DNA of 64,000 bases from Ferroplasma acidiphilum (lineage in GTDB: Archaea; Thermoplasmatota; Thermoplasmata; Thermoplasmatales; Thermoplasmataceae). Of this stretch, positions 1 to 7,307 are shown one piece after another. The stretch covers positions 1,302,001 through 1,366,000 of the forward strand of contig NZ_CP015363.1 of the NCBI RefSeq assembly GCF_002078355.1, given 5' to 3'. The notes under the pieces were generated by a model. That model saw only the letters and a program-made list of their open reading frames with translations. It did no database searches and was not told where the DNA came from. Both the position numbers and the translations under genes were made by a program. The stretch's first letter is position 1; every line of letters starts with the position of its first letter.

Positions 1-245
1 TATTCGGGGAAGTGCTGGGAATTAACAAAAGTAACATGCAAACAAAAATAGGGTATATATATAATACCACAGATGCCATAAATGCGGTGGATATGCATGA
101 ATGCGACTTTGCCATTATAATACCGCCATGGCAGAAGGATGTTTTCCTGAAAATGGCTCTGGATGGCGTAATATTCCCGCAGAAATCAACATATTTTTAT
201 CCAAAAATCCCATCAGGAATTGCTATTTACCTCAAGCCATCGTAG
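1..245 (+). CDS. DUF1015-family protein, C-terminal part (5' end outside window)
   Basis: The reading frame is open from the left edge (codons in phase with position 3) and ends with TAG at 243-245. The visible 81 or so residues end in a segment containing FPQKSTYFYPKIPSG, which matches the closing motif of DUF1015 proteins (conserved, often encoded near serine or hydroxyacid dehydrogenase genes; biochemical role not established). Without the N-terminus the family call rests on this tail alone. The last codons overlap the 5' end of the tRNA-Thr gene: the stop codon is tRNA positions 8-10, so gene end and RNA gene are physically fused. Confidence 0.6.
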   Translation, partial: FGEVLGINKSNMQTKIGYIYNTTDAINAVDMHECDFAIIIPPWQKDVFLKMALDGVIFPQKSTYFYPKIPSGIAIYLKPS

Positions 246-308
246 CTCAGCAGGAAGAGTGGCTGATTCGTAATCAGCAGGTCGCGAGTTCAAATCTCGC
301 CGATGGCT
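236..308 (+). tRNA. tRNA-Thr (anticodon CGT)
   Basis: A 73-nt cloverleaf: acceptor GCCATCG pairs with CGATGGC, the D-stem is GCTC/GAGT, the anticodon stem GCTGA/TCAGC encloses loop TTCGTAA (CGT anticodon, reads ACG), the T-stem is GCGAG/CTCGC with TTCAAAT, and the discriminator is U. CCA is not encoded. The 5' ten nucleotides overlap the end of the upstream DUF1015-like gene. The 3' 45 nt are duplicated at 1837-1881, marking this gene as an integration target. Confidence 0.97.
264..308 (+). repeat. attL-like direct repeat (3' part of tRNA-Thr)
   Basis: This 45-bp segment, from tRNA position 29 in the anticodon stem to the discriminator base, recurs at 1837-1881 in the same orientation with one difference (A303 versus G1876). 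An intact tRNA at one end and a 3' tRNA fragment at the other is the usual footprint of site-specific integration by an archaeal tyrosine integrase. Confidence 0.85.
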
Positions 309-757
309 AATCAACATATTAGTGAGTTTTTTGTATATTGCACTGTATTATTTTTGATATGATTGATAATTTTACTTTCCTTTAAACTTCCTTATGCAAT
401 ACCATTCGTATCTTTACTATTTTCAATCTAATCACATTGAATTACTTTGTGATTTTTCCCGTAAAGAGTCTTACCTAATACATAGCCCACAAATTTTTTT
501 AATTTTCTCCACATTTATGATTATCAGAACGTCTGTTTAAATGAGATTCCCCACCATCATATATAATCCTTATTTTCTATCTTGTAAAATCTCCATGCTA
601 TGACAATATATATAAACATATTTGAATATTATTATATTGAAAACATGTGAAATCCTCGTTTTTACGCCGTGTAAAAGTGTTCACAACATAAATACATTGC
701 ATGATTGTATGCTTCGTGTTTAAAAATACGAAGCAACATTTTTAAGGAATAATTATC
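309..757. other. Non-coding stretch inside the integrated element
   Basis: AT-rich, no convincing ORF on either strand and no RNA gene recognised. It directly follows the attL-like repeat. Confidence 0.6.
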
Positions 758-1090
758 TCATCCTACAACATTTTTTGTATGACTGCGTATTTTATCAAAG
801 GAGAGTATCACACAAATTATTGCAATTACAATCAATATAATACCTGGTAGTGTTGATTCCACAAATGGCATTGGTGTATATGCAATACCATGAATTTGTG
901 CATATTGTTTATTACCAGGGACAAACATTACATCCATTGCTAAAATATACACTATGCCAATTATAAATCCAAAACCAGCCGCTGCCCTTAACTTACTTTG
1001 AATTCCATCACTTTCAATCTCTATAAGAAGAAAGGTCAAAAATAACACACCAATTCCTCCTACCATCCAAGCTATATCGATTGCACTCAT
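758..1090 (-). CDS. Small multi-span membrane protein, unknown
   Basis: A 110-residue protein with three to four hydrophobic segments (near the N-terminus, around residues 35-55, and a strong one close to the C-terminus) and a basic tail. I start it at ATG 1090, because GAGGGTG just upstream is a good Shine-Dalgarno match; an in-frame GTG at 1099 would add three residues and lie within that motif. No family is recognised. It lies inside the tRNA-Thr-bounded element and could be cargo such as a superinfection or immunity membrane protein, but nothing in the sequence proves this. Confidence 0.55.
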   Translation of the reverse strand: MSAIDIAWMVGGIGVLFLTFLLIEIESDGIQSKLRAAAGFGFIIGIVYILAMDVMFVPGNKQYAQIHGIAYTPMPFVESTLPGIILIVIAIICVILSFDKIRSHTKNVVG

Positions 1091-1483
1091 TTCTTGCACC
1101 CTCTAATTAGCAAATTGCTATAGTTATTTATTCCATAATGCATTTTATATCTATCCAAATATTATCTTGATAGATATAAACCTTATGTAAATAGATAAAA
1201 ACATAGTTTTTTATCTTATAAAGAAACCATATAGTAATCTTCTTCATAACATGTCTATATCGCAATAAATTTTTATGTGATTTCTAATGAAAAACCTTAT
1301 GAAGGTATATTTACATAGCAATTTTAATAAAATTACAATGCATTAATTGTATTAAATAATGCAAAGACGCATTCGCATAATAGTAATTCTGGGATGTGTA
1401 AACTGTATAAAGCAATGGTAAGGTTTATTTGATTAATGCATATTGATGTGTATATCGAGTAGATTTGATAACGAAGTGAATAA
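1091..1483. other. Non-coding stretch inside the integrated element
   Basis: Very AT-rich, separating two divergently oriented small genes. It presumably holds both promoters; a possible TATA-like TGTATATCG lies about 30 nt before the plus-strand gene at 1484. Nothing else is seen. Confidence 0.5.
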
Positions 1484-1660
1484 ATGGCCAGAAGAATAAG
1501 AAATATAAAGAGAGATATGTCAGATGGATTTAATATAAAACAGAGATCGAAACTTAAACCTGAGCTTGTTGGGTCGAAAAGAACCATTACACTCAAGGGT
1601 CCAATACTTAATGTTGCCAAGACAAATTATTACAGGGTAGTAAACGAAAGAAAATCTTAA
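1484..1660 (+). CDS. Small basic protein, unknown
   Basis: A 58-residue ORF starting MARRIRNIKRDMSDGFN, rich in Lys and Arg. An in-frame TAA lies directly before the ATG, so the start is fixed unless internal. Its charge suggests nucleic-acid binding, but no motif (ribbon-helix-helix, zinc finger) is clear. It lies inside the tRNA-Thr-bounded element near the attR-like repeat, a position where small regulators are common. Function unknown. Confidence 0.45.
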   Translation: MARRIRNIKRDMSDGFNIKQRSKLKPELVGSKRTITLKGPILNVAKTNYYRVVNERKS

Positions 1661-1836
1661 ATAAACATCAGGCAACACAAATAATCAGTAGTGAAATAAA
1701 CCGATGCTTAAAGCGCGAGTTGCATGGGTGATTAACGAATTGCAATATGTGTAATAGTGGGTCGACACAGTTTCATACCCATAATCCACATGTTTTCCCT
1801 TACTCAATTTTGCCTGTCCATACAAGTATCTAATTG

Positions 1837-1881
1837 TGATTCGTAATCAGCAGGTCGCGAGTTCAAATCTCGCCGGTGGCT
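1837..1881 (+). repeat. attR-like direct repeat (tRNA-Thr 3' fragment)
   Basis: Repeats 264-308 (44 of 45 bases identical by my count). It starts within the anticodon stem and has no 5' tRNA half upstream, so it cannot be a functional tRNA. It marks the distal edge of the integrated element. Confidence 0.85.
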
Positions 1882-2289
1882 TACCACTAAAAGGTTAAAT
1901 CCTTCTGTATCCATAGGATAGTAATGGCAATATATGGAGTAGAACGAGATACAAAATCAGAGCGTGTAAGATTAACACAGAAGCCAGGGATGGTGAGAAA
2001 TAAAAACGAATAATAAAGCTAATTAGGTGTTTCCTTTATAAGCATTTTAAAGAGCTTGTCAATGGAAAATCCAAGGAAAATAGCAGATAATATAAAAATA
2101 ATAATAGAATACCACAGACCAAGTATAGCGGTTATAATAGATAGCACAAAAAGAAAAAATTAAGGATAAAATAATTATGATATGCTGTTAGCCTTACTTT
2201 ACGTGTATCATTATTCAAAAATATACATGAAATTATGAAGTATATTGTTAATATTAATGCTGATGATTCGGCAAGAGCGGAATAGTAAA
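1882..2289. other. Mostly non-coding DNA with gene debris
   Basis: Only very short ORFs are present, for example 33 residues at 2062-2163 (MENPRKIADNIK at its start, then a hydrophobic strand). Together with a short open stretch near 2236-2290 these look like pieces of eroded genes. No family is assigned. Confidence 0.4.
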
Positions 2290-2454
2290 TCATGCTATTT
2301 TCAGGATTTCATATATTGCTTTTCTAACGCCTGGATCCATGTTCATTTTTTCTATTTTTTCTTTATCCTTATCGGTAATACCATACTGTTTTATTATTGC
2401 ATAAGCCAAGCTGTAATCAACATAAAACATTTCCTTGAATTTTAAAGAAATCAT
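2290..2454 (-). CDS. Small helical protein, unknown (54 residues)
   Basis: A 54-residue ORF starting MISLKFKEMFYVDYSLAYA, with amphipathic, charged helical composition and no membrane segment. Support comes from position: a TATA-like CTTATATAC (2471-2482 on this strand) is centred about 25 nt upstream of the ATG, the spacing of leaderless archaeal genes. The opposite-strand ORF over the same DNA is low-complexity and less protein-like. No family is recognised and it has no operon partner. Confidence 0.4.
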   Translation of the reverse strand: MISLKFKEMFYVDYSLAYAIIKQYGITDKDKEKIEKMNMDPGVRKAIYEILKIA

Positions 2455-2470
2455 AAAAATATATCCAATT

Positions 2471-2482
2471 ATTGTATATAAG
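2471..2482 (-). promoter_or_regulatory. Candidate TATA box for the 54-residue gene
   Basis: Read on the minus strand this is CTTATATACAAT, close to an archaeal TATA box, about 25 nt upstream of the ATG at 2454. That spacing predicts transcription starting at or next to the start codon. Confidence 0.4.
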
Positions 2483-2881
2483 CGTATATGGACTTTTGGA
2501 GACGAATTTTTTAAGGCTCTATTCAGATAGATTATATTGGAAAAAAGCCAGTGCCATGCAGAAATAAAATAATCGTAAATCTCCTGGAAAAAATTTTACA
2601 AGATCAGAACCTGCTAAAGAAATTTAAGGATAAAAATTGTGAGAAAAATTAATTATATTTATATGCGCATATACGATATATTTTTATGATGCCAAAACCA
2701 TAGAGTTTTCCCTATATAATATCGAAGTATTTTGTTGAAAAACAATTTAGCTCTGGGACAAGTAAATAAATTAGTTGATCCAAACAGGCGCTCGAGGGAT
2801 AACTTTTGATCTACTGTAAAGAGTTGAGCCTTCCCGCTTACTGTAATAATATAGATAAAGAGCTAATAAATGAATAAGGTA
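2483..2881. other. Non-coding AT-rich stretch
   Basis: No ORF of convincing composition, no RNA gene recognised. It separates the small gene at 2290-2454 from the precursor/partner pair that follows. Confidence 0.5.
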
Positions 2882-3118
2882 TTAGGGTTTATTCCTATTA
2901 CGCATATTTTTCTTTATACGGTATTCCGCAAAGAAAAACGCGCATATTCCCAATACCGTTGCATTTATACCGGTAATTATCATGTATTTAAATGGTAATT
3001 TGCCAGTATATATCATAAAAATTGTCAAGAAATTCGCAAATGCATCGGTAAGTAGAATATAGCCAATAATTCTAAGTTTTAATGGAAAATTTTTAAAAGT
3101 TTCTATATGTATATTCAT
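2882..3118 (-). CDS. Small membrane protein, putative immunity partner of 3128-3859
   Basis: A 78-residue protein with two hydrophobic segments (about residues 17-40 and 45-65) and a strongly basic C-terminus (RIKKNMRNRNKP). It starts 9 nt after the stop of the upstream precursor-like gene, with a TGAGG Shine-Dalgarno-like motif overlapping that stop, so the two are co-transcribed. The protein at 10921-11136 is a homologue in the same position behind the paralogous precursor; they share the opening pattern MNxHxExFKNxPLxxRIIxYxLL, then diverge. Gene order, size and co-divergence suggest an immunity protein, which is an inference. Confidence 0.6.
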   Translation of the reverse strand: MNIHIETFKNFPLKLRIIGYILLTDAFANFLTIFMIYTGKLPFKYMIITGINATVLGICAFFFAEYRIKKNMRNRNKP

Positions 3119-3127
3119 ATTTTTGCC

Positions 3128-3859
3128 TCAGAAACCCCATGGAACCGGGTTACAACCAAATTCTGGAGAACCAAACCATGTTGTCCCAATATAACCTCCA
3201 TTACCGCACTCATATGCAAGAATGCCTATTGCTACACTCCCTACCCCCATAATTGCAGCTGCGACAGCTGGTATAGCAGCTAATGGAATACCCACTATTG
3301 TTCCTGTGGTAAAAAATGCAATTACGCCTGCCACGGTCGCTCCACTACCTAATGCTATGGATAGCAACTCGAGTTCAGAAGGCGAAAAACTTGCCGCCCA
3401 ACCAAAGAGTCCTGTACTGTACTTTGCGTCTCCCGGTGTATAAGTAGCAGCTATACTTGCCTGTGTATGGTTAGCCATATTGCTGGTATTTACTGCACCT
3501 GTCATATTGCTTTCATTAACATTGTGGGAATAAAATGAGAAATTTCCATCGTTAAATGCTATGATATTAACTCTTCCTGCCTGAATATTGTTCTGATAAA
3601 TAACCCATGATGATAATGAACCGTTTATGAAAGTTGAGATCATAAATCCGTCCTGCAATTTTACCATATTTATTGTTATATTGGGGTGATTTAAAAGAAA
3701 ATGTGGAGTAGCCTGATTATTCAATTGACATGCTGTAACCTGCTGTGGTATTGCTGTATTGATTTGTGCTGTATTCGTATTGTCTGCTACAGGAACAAAG
3801 ACCATCATTATAAATATCGCTGCCATTACTACACCTATTATAACCTTCTTTTTATTCAT
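3128..3859 (-). CDS. Secreted bacteriocin-like precursor protein (copy 1)
   Basis: A 243-residue protein. Residues 1-25 form a signal peptide or anchor (MNKKKVIIGV, then hydrophobic, then VADN). Residues 26-147 are a polar extracytoplasmic region with many N-x-S/T sites. Residues 149-243 are Gly/Ala-rich and hydrophobic, ending in CGNG, then GCNPVPWGF, with Cys218 and Cys236. The copy at 11147-11878 has the same length; by hand count the first 148 residues are about 84% identical and the last 95 about 48%, with both cysteines kept. Conserved pre-region plus variable hydrophobic C-terminus and a small membrane partner fits a bacteriocin-type (halocin-like in architecture) precursor. No homology to a named bacteriocin was verified; a surface protein is the alternative. 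Confidence 0.6.
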   Translation of the reverse strand: MNKKKVIIGVVMAAIFIMMVFVPVADNTNTAQINTAIPQQVTACQLNNQATPHFLLNHPNITINMVKLQDGFMISTFINGSLSSWVIYQNNIQAGRVNIIAFNDGNFSFYSHNVNESNMTGAVNTSNMANHTQASIAATYTPGDAKYSTGLFGWAASFSPSELELLSIALGSGATVAGVIAFFTTGTIVGIPLAAIPAVAAAIMGVGSVAIGILAYECGNGGYIGTTWFGSPEFGCNPVPWGF

Positions 3860-3876
3860 AGTAGTATTAACACATG

Positions 3877-3891
3877 AATATATATATATAT
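3877..3891 (-). promoter_or_regulatory. Shared TATA-like promoter of precursor copy 1
   Basis: An alternating AT run about 20-30 nt upstream of the ATG at 3859. The surrounding upstream block (roughly 3860-3925, including AGTAAATAATTTAT) is closely matched upstream of the paralogue at 11878, so both copies probably share regulation. Confidence 0.5.
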
Positions 3892-4121
3892 CGGTAATTA
3901 TATAAGTAAATAATTTATAGATAAAGCAATTCTATTGCAGTTAAAGAAACATACCATCTCAGATATACAGAATTATTAATAACTATAAACTTCCTGCTGA
4001 AATAATGATTGAGAATTAACATGCAGAGATTTTACTCATACACAGCTGATTCATATTTGTGTTGCCTGACTTTTCCATTTAACCTGGTACTTTGTAGCTA
4101 GCTGCCGCTAAAATAGTTCCA

Positions 4122-4334
4122 TCATATAAATTCTTTAACAAATATTATTTTATCCTTATTGAAAACTATTGCAATTTCATAGCTCCTGTCAATGTCATTG
4201 AAACTTGTGTGGGAAGTCCAGTTTCCTGTATATTTATCAAATTTCATTTCCCTTATCCTTATGTTTTCAACGCCCTCATAATTATGATATATGTATTCCC
4301 TGATAAATGCGGCGGCTGTATTGCGGTCTTCCAT
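4122..4334 (-). CDS. Small hypothetical protein
   Basis: A 70-residue protein starting MEDRNTAAAFIREYIYHN. The frame is open further upstream to 4445, but the ATG at 4334 is preferred: an AT-rich TATA-like stretch lies about 20-35 nt before it, and from this start the protein lines up with the oppositely oriented neighbour at 4426-4674 (same size, same alternation of a helix and two beta-strands, with a tyrosine-rich strand and a second strand of the type YEIAIVFNKDK). The two may be diverged paralogues. No function recognised. Confidence 0.5.
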   Translation of the reverse strand: MEDRNTAAAFIREYIYHNYEGVENIRIREMKFDKYTGNWTSHTSFNDIDRSYEIAIVFNKDKIIFVKEFI

Positions 4335-4425
4335 TGGAATGGATATATAAAAAATATAAAATACTTGCTTATATTGTTGCTTAAAAATTGAAAAACCCTT
4401 ATAATAATAGAATGCATTATTGATT

Positions 4426-4674
4426 ATGGAGTTTAAATTAACCATAGATCGTATGGAAGATTTAAAGAGTACTATAGTCGAACAGATAACAAAAATGGAG
4501 AATATTCCAGCTGAAAATGTTGAAATTTTAGATGTATTTTATTATTCCGGGCTAAAGAAATGGGCTGTCAGTGTGGCTTTCAATGTGAATGGAAAGCATT
4601 ATGTGGCGAGCATGGATATACTGGAGAATGGGCTGGTGGCCAGATACCAGCAGAGGGAGAAAAATGAAAACTGA
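4426..4674 (+). CDS. Small hypothetical protein, upstream of HxlR regulator
   Basis: An 82-residue alpha/beta protein (start MEFKLTIDRMEDLKS). ATG 4426 is chosen over an in-frame TTG at 4420. Its end overlaps the start of the HxlR-type gene by 11 nt (ATG at 4664, stop at 4672-4674), so the two are translationally coupled and probably act together. It resembles the divergent small gene at 4122-4334. No named family recognised. Confidence 0.6.
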   Translation: MEFKLTIDRMEDLKSTIVEQITKMENIPAENVEILDVFYYSGLKKWAVSVAFNVNGKHYVASMDILENGLVARYQQREKNEN

Positions 4675-4972
4675 TGATTGCCCGCTGAGCATTGCTTTAA
4701 GGCCGCTCAGGGGAAAATGGGAGCCCCTTATAATAAAATATTTATCAATTAACGGGAGTTCAGGATATAGCGAAATATCAAATTCTATGGAAAATATTAC
4801 GCCAAAGGCATTGACTGAGGCATTAGGGAAGCTTTCCACTGAGGGTATAATAGGGAAAAACATTATTTCATCTAAGCCGGTACGTGTGATGTATTACCTT
4901 ACCGATAAGGGGAAGGCAATGATAGACCCGCTTGATACTATTGAATCCCTCAATAAGAATAGGAAAAACTAA
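4664..4972 (+). CDS. HxlR-family winged-helix transcriptional regulator
   Basis: A 102-residue DNA-binding protein. It opens with Cys at residue 6 (MKTDDCPLSIALRPLRGKW), the typical CPxxxALxxLxGKW-type HxlR start; the recognition helix region is around ITPKALTEALGKLSTEGII and the wing is PVRVMYYLTDKGK. HxlR proteins are MarR-like dimers that often sense redox or electrophile stress through that N-terminal cysteine. The start at 4664 is chosen by family alignment; upstream in-frame codons would add an unrelated Trp-rich leader. It overlaps the preceding small gene by 11 nt; the target is unknown. Confidence 0.85.
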   Translation: MKTDDCPLSIALRPLRGKWEPLIIKYLSINGSSGYSEISNSMENITPKALTEALGKLSTEGIIGKNIISSKPVRVMYYLTDKGKAMIDPLDTIESLNKNRKN

Positions 4973-4997
4973 ATATGCCTTTTTTGTTTAGCTTTAT

Positions 4998-5831
4998 ATG
5001 TCAGGTAATTCGTATTATAACGAAAATTCAAGGGAGAGGCTAAATAGCATATCAAGATTGCTTTTGCTCATATCAATTGGATTCTTTATAGCTGCTTCCC
5101 TGATAAATACAATATATACATTAACTACCCACCATAGTGGTTTGTTTAAAGTTGGTGACATTATTGTTATTATATTCGATATTTTCTATGCGGCCATAAT
5201 ACTCAGCATTTATAGTTCAGGCAAGTTTGATATTACGGATAGGTTCATATTTATGTCTCTGATTTTATTTTCATTGATTTTTATTTCTGAACTTCTATTG
5301 TCAATTAGCATAGGGAGCACAATAATTCCAGCTATTCTGGGGTTTGTTTCACTTGCTTTCGGGTATCTATATTATTTCTTTAAGGATGACGAATTAATTT
5401 CGAGGATAATGATTATAATCGCGGCAATGCTTGCATATATTGGATTGATCGGTTACCCGCTTGCACCATATATTTTTGTATTCGGCACATCCTACCTGAA
5501 TTCAGCCCTGTGGGCACAGGCTTTTATAGTGATGGAAATTCTTCTCATCCTTGGATTTATCTTCAAACCCTCTGCAATGATATCGGATTTTCTTACCAGT
5601 TCTGCAAAACCACTCGCAATATTTATCTTTGGCATAGGATTAATTATTACAGGCGCGTCCATGGTTTCTTACAATGTTGTGGCACTCCCTGCAGCACTTG
5701 GCGATTCTATTTCTGGAGTGCTCATAATTGCGGGAATCCTGGCATTAATTACAGGAATATTATTCGTTATCCAGTCTATAATGAAATTTTATGATTCTGT
5801 AATAAAACCAAGAATACATTTTATGAGATAA
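4998..5831 (+). CDS. Polytopic membrane protein, unknown
   Basis: A 277-residue protein with about eight predicted transmembrane segments spread over the full length, short polar loops and a basic C-terminal tail (KPRIHFMR). No transporter signature or enzyme motif is recognised. It starts 25 nt after the HxlR gene on the same strand and could be co-transcribed with it, making it a possible regulon member. Thermoplasmatales have many such lineage-specific integral membrane proteins. Confidence 0.75.
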   Translation: MSGNSYYNENSRERLNSISRLLLLISIGFFIAASLINTIYTLTTHHSGLFKVGDIIVIIFDIFYAAIILSIYSSGKFDITDRFIFMSLILFSLIFISELLLSISIGSTIIPAILGFVSLAFGYLYYFFKDDELISRIMIIIAAMLAYIGLIGYPLAPYIFVFGTSYLNSALWAQAFIVMEILLILGFIFKPSAMISDFLTSSAKPLAIFIFGIGLIITGASMVSYNVVALPAALGDSISGVLIIAGILALITGILFVIQSIMKFYDSVIKPRIHFMR

Positions 5832-5861
5832 AAATTATATTTAATCAGGGCATCAGTAACT

Positions 5862-7307
5862 ATGACATTTGATGACCTGAAAGAATTTATAAAATATCAG
5901 GAAAGTAACGGCGACCTGGTAAGGGTAAACGAAGAAGTCGATCCTGAACTGGAACTTACATATATACTGAGCGAGGAGGAACGCATAGGCAAGAAGAGAA
6001 CCATGCTATTCAACAATGTTAAGGGGTCAAAGATGCCCGTAATAGGAAATATATTTTCATCAGATAAGAAAATAGAGGCTATACTGGGTGATACGCCGTA
6101 TAATATCGGCCTCAAACTAAAGAATCTGGTGAGAATACCTGATGATACCGAGTCCATGATATCACGCGGGCTTGAAATGCTGAAGGAAATGAGTGGAATA
6201 AAGCCCAAGGTTTATAACAGGAAAAATTCTGAATTTGAAGTTGTAGAGCCGCATTTATCCGATTATCCAATAACAAAGAACTGGCCGGGAGATGGTGGCC
6301 GCTATATAACAATGCCTGTTGTCATGACCAAAGACCCGGATACAGGAACGAGGAATGTTGGAACTTACAGAATGCAGGTATACGATGATGAAACTGTTGG
6401 CATGCACTGGCACATACATAAAGGCGGTGCAGAGCATATGGACAAATACAGAAACGAGGGTAAAATAATGGACGTTGCTGTTGCAATAGGCGTTGACCCT
6501 CTTACATTCTTCTCTTCAATAGCTCCACTACCCAATGGAATTGATGAATTTTCTTTCAGAGGAATACTTGCAAAGAAACACCTTGAGCTTATAAAAGGCG
6601 AAACAGTTAACATGGAATACCCAAGAAGTTCGCAGATTGTGCTTGAAGGTTATATAGACCCTTCTGAAACAAGGATTGAGGGGCCATTTGGGGACCATAC
6701 AGGCTATTATTCACTTGAAGAAGCTTTTCCAGTATTCCATGTAAAGAAAGTTGTACAGAAATTAGAACCGGTTTATTCCACCACAATAGTTGGGAAACTA
6801 TGGCATGAGGATGTAAGGATTGGAAAAGCAATAGAAAAGATGTTTCTACCGTTAATTCAGATACAGATACCTGAAATTGTTGATATGAACATACCTGAAG
6901 AAACTGTAGTAAGCAACATGATAGTTGTATCAATTAAAAAAAGGTATCCCGGACAGGCTAAGAAGGTTATGTTTGCCATATGGGGCACCGGGCAGATGAT
7001 GTTCACAAAAATTGTTGTTGTAGTTGATGATGATGTGGATGTACATGACATGAAACAGGTTATGTGGGCAATGACTACCAGAATCGATCCGGTTAACGAT
7101 GTTTTTATGGTTCCAAATACCCCGACAGATTCGCTTGACCACCCGGCAAGGCTATTTAACCTGGGTTCAAAGATGGGCATAGACGCAACAAAAAAATCAC
7201 CAGCTGAAAATTATAACAGGCCGTGGCCAGACACATTATCAATGACACCGGAAATAGAAAGAAAGGCAGATGAATTGCTCAAAAAGCTTGAACAGCCACA
7301 TAACTGA
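5862..7307 (+). CDS. UbiD-family prenylated-FMN-dependent decarboxylase
   Basis: A 481-residue protein of normal UbiD length. Family landmarks are the N-terminal LKEFIKYQESNGDLVRVNEEVDPELE, NVGTYRMQVYDDETVGMHWHIHKGG (substrate/cofactor region), and EGPFGDHTGYY, which carries the acidic residues of the catalytic Glu-Arg-Asp network. UbiD enzymes use prFMN made by UbiX to (de)carboxylate aromatic or alpha,beta-unsaturated acids, including steps in ubiquinone or menaquinone synthesis. No ubiX is visible in the window, so the substrate cannot be named. It converges with the methyltransferase gene at 7308, with the two stop codons adjacent. Confidence 0.92.
   Translation: MTFDDLKEFIKYQESNGDLVRVNEEVDPELELTYILSEEERIGKKRTMLFNNVKGSKMPVIGNIFSSDKKIEAILGDTPYNIGLKLKNLVRIPDDTESMISRGLEMLKEMSGIKPKVYNRKNSEFEVVEPHLSDYPITKNWPGDGGRYITMPVVMTKDPDTGTRNVGTYRMQVYDDETVGMHWHIHKGGAEHMDKYRNEGKIMDVAVAIGVDPLTFFSSIAPLPNGIDEFSFRGILAKKHLELIKGETVNMEYPRSSQIVLEGYIDPSETRIEGPFGDHTGYYSLEEAFPVFHVKKVVQKLEPVYSTTIVGKLWHEDVRIGKAIEKMFLPLIQIQIPEIVDMNIPEETVVSNMIVVSIKKRYPGQAKKVMFAIWGTGQMMFTKIVVVVDDDVDVHDMKQVMWAMTTRIDPVNDVFMVPNTPTDSLDHPARLFNLGSKMGIDATKKSPAENYNRPWPDTLSMTPEIERKADELLKKLEQPHN

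Larger units (their letters stand above)
264..1881. mobile_element. Small tRNA-Thr-integrated element or remnant (about 1.57 kb)
   Basis: The segment is bounded by the 45-bp tRNA-Thr repeat. It carries only two plausible genes, a 110-residue membrane protein on the minus strand (758-1090) and a 58-residue basic protein on the plus strand (1484-1660), in otherwise non-coding AT-rich DNA. No integrase, replication or structural gene is visible. It is either a deletion remnant of a plasmid or provirus, or a non-autonomous passenger moved by an integrase supplied in trans. The boundaries are inferred from the repeats. Confidence 0.7.

Noticed and set aside
1333-1620. 95-residue minus-strand ORF
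   Set aside because: It is antisense to the 58-residue basic gene at 1484-1660, with low-complexity hydrophobic composition and no promoter. The plus-strand reading is more protein-like.
2245-2445. 66-residue plus-strand ORF
   Set aside because: Phe/Tyr-rich reading opposite the better supported 54-residue gene; composition typical of reading AT-rich DNA in the wrong frame.
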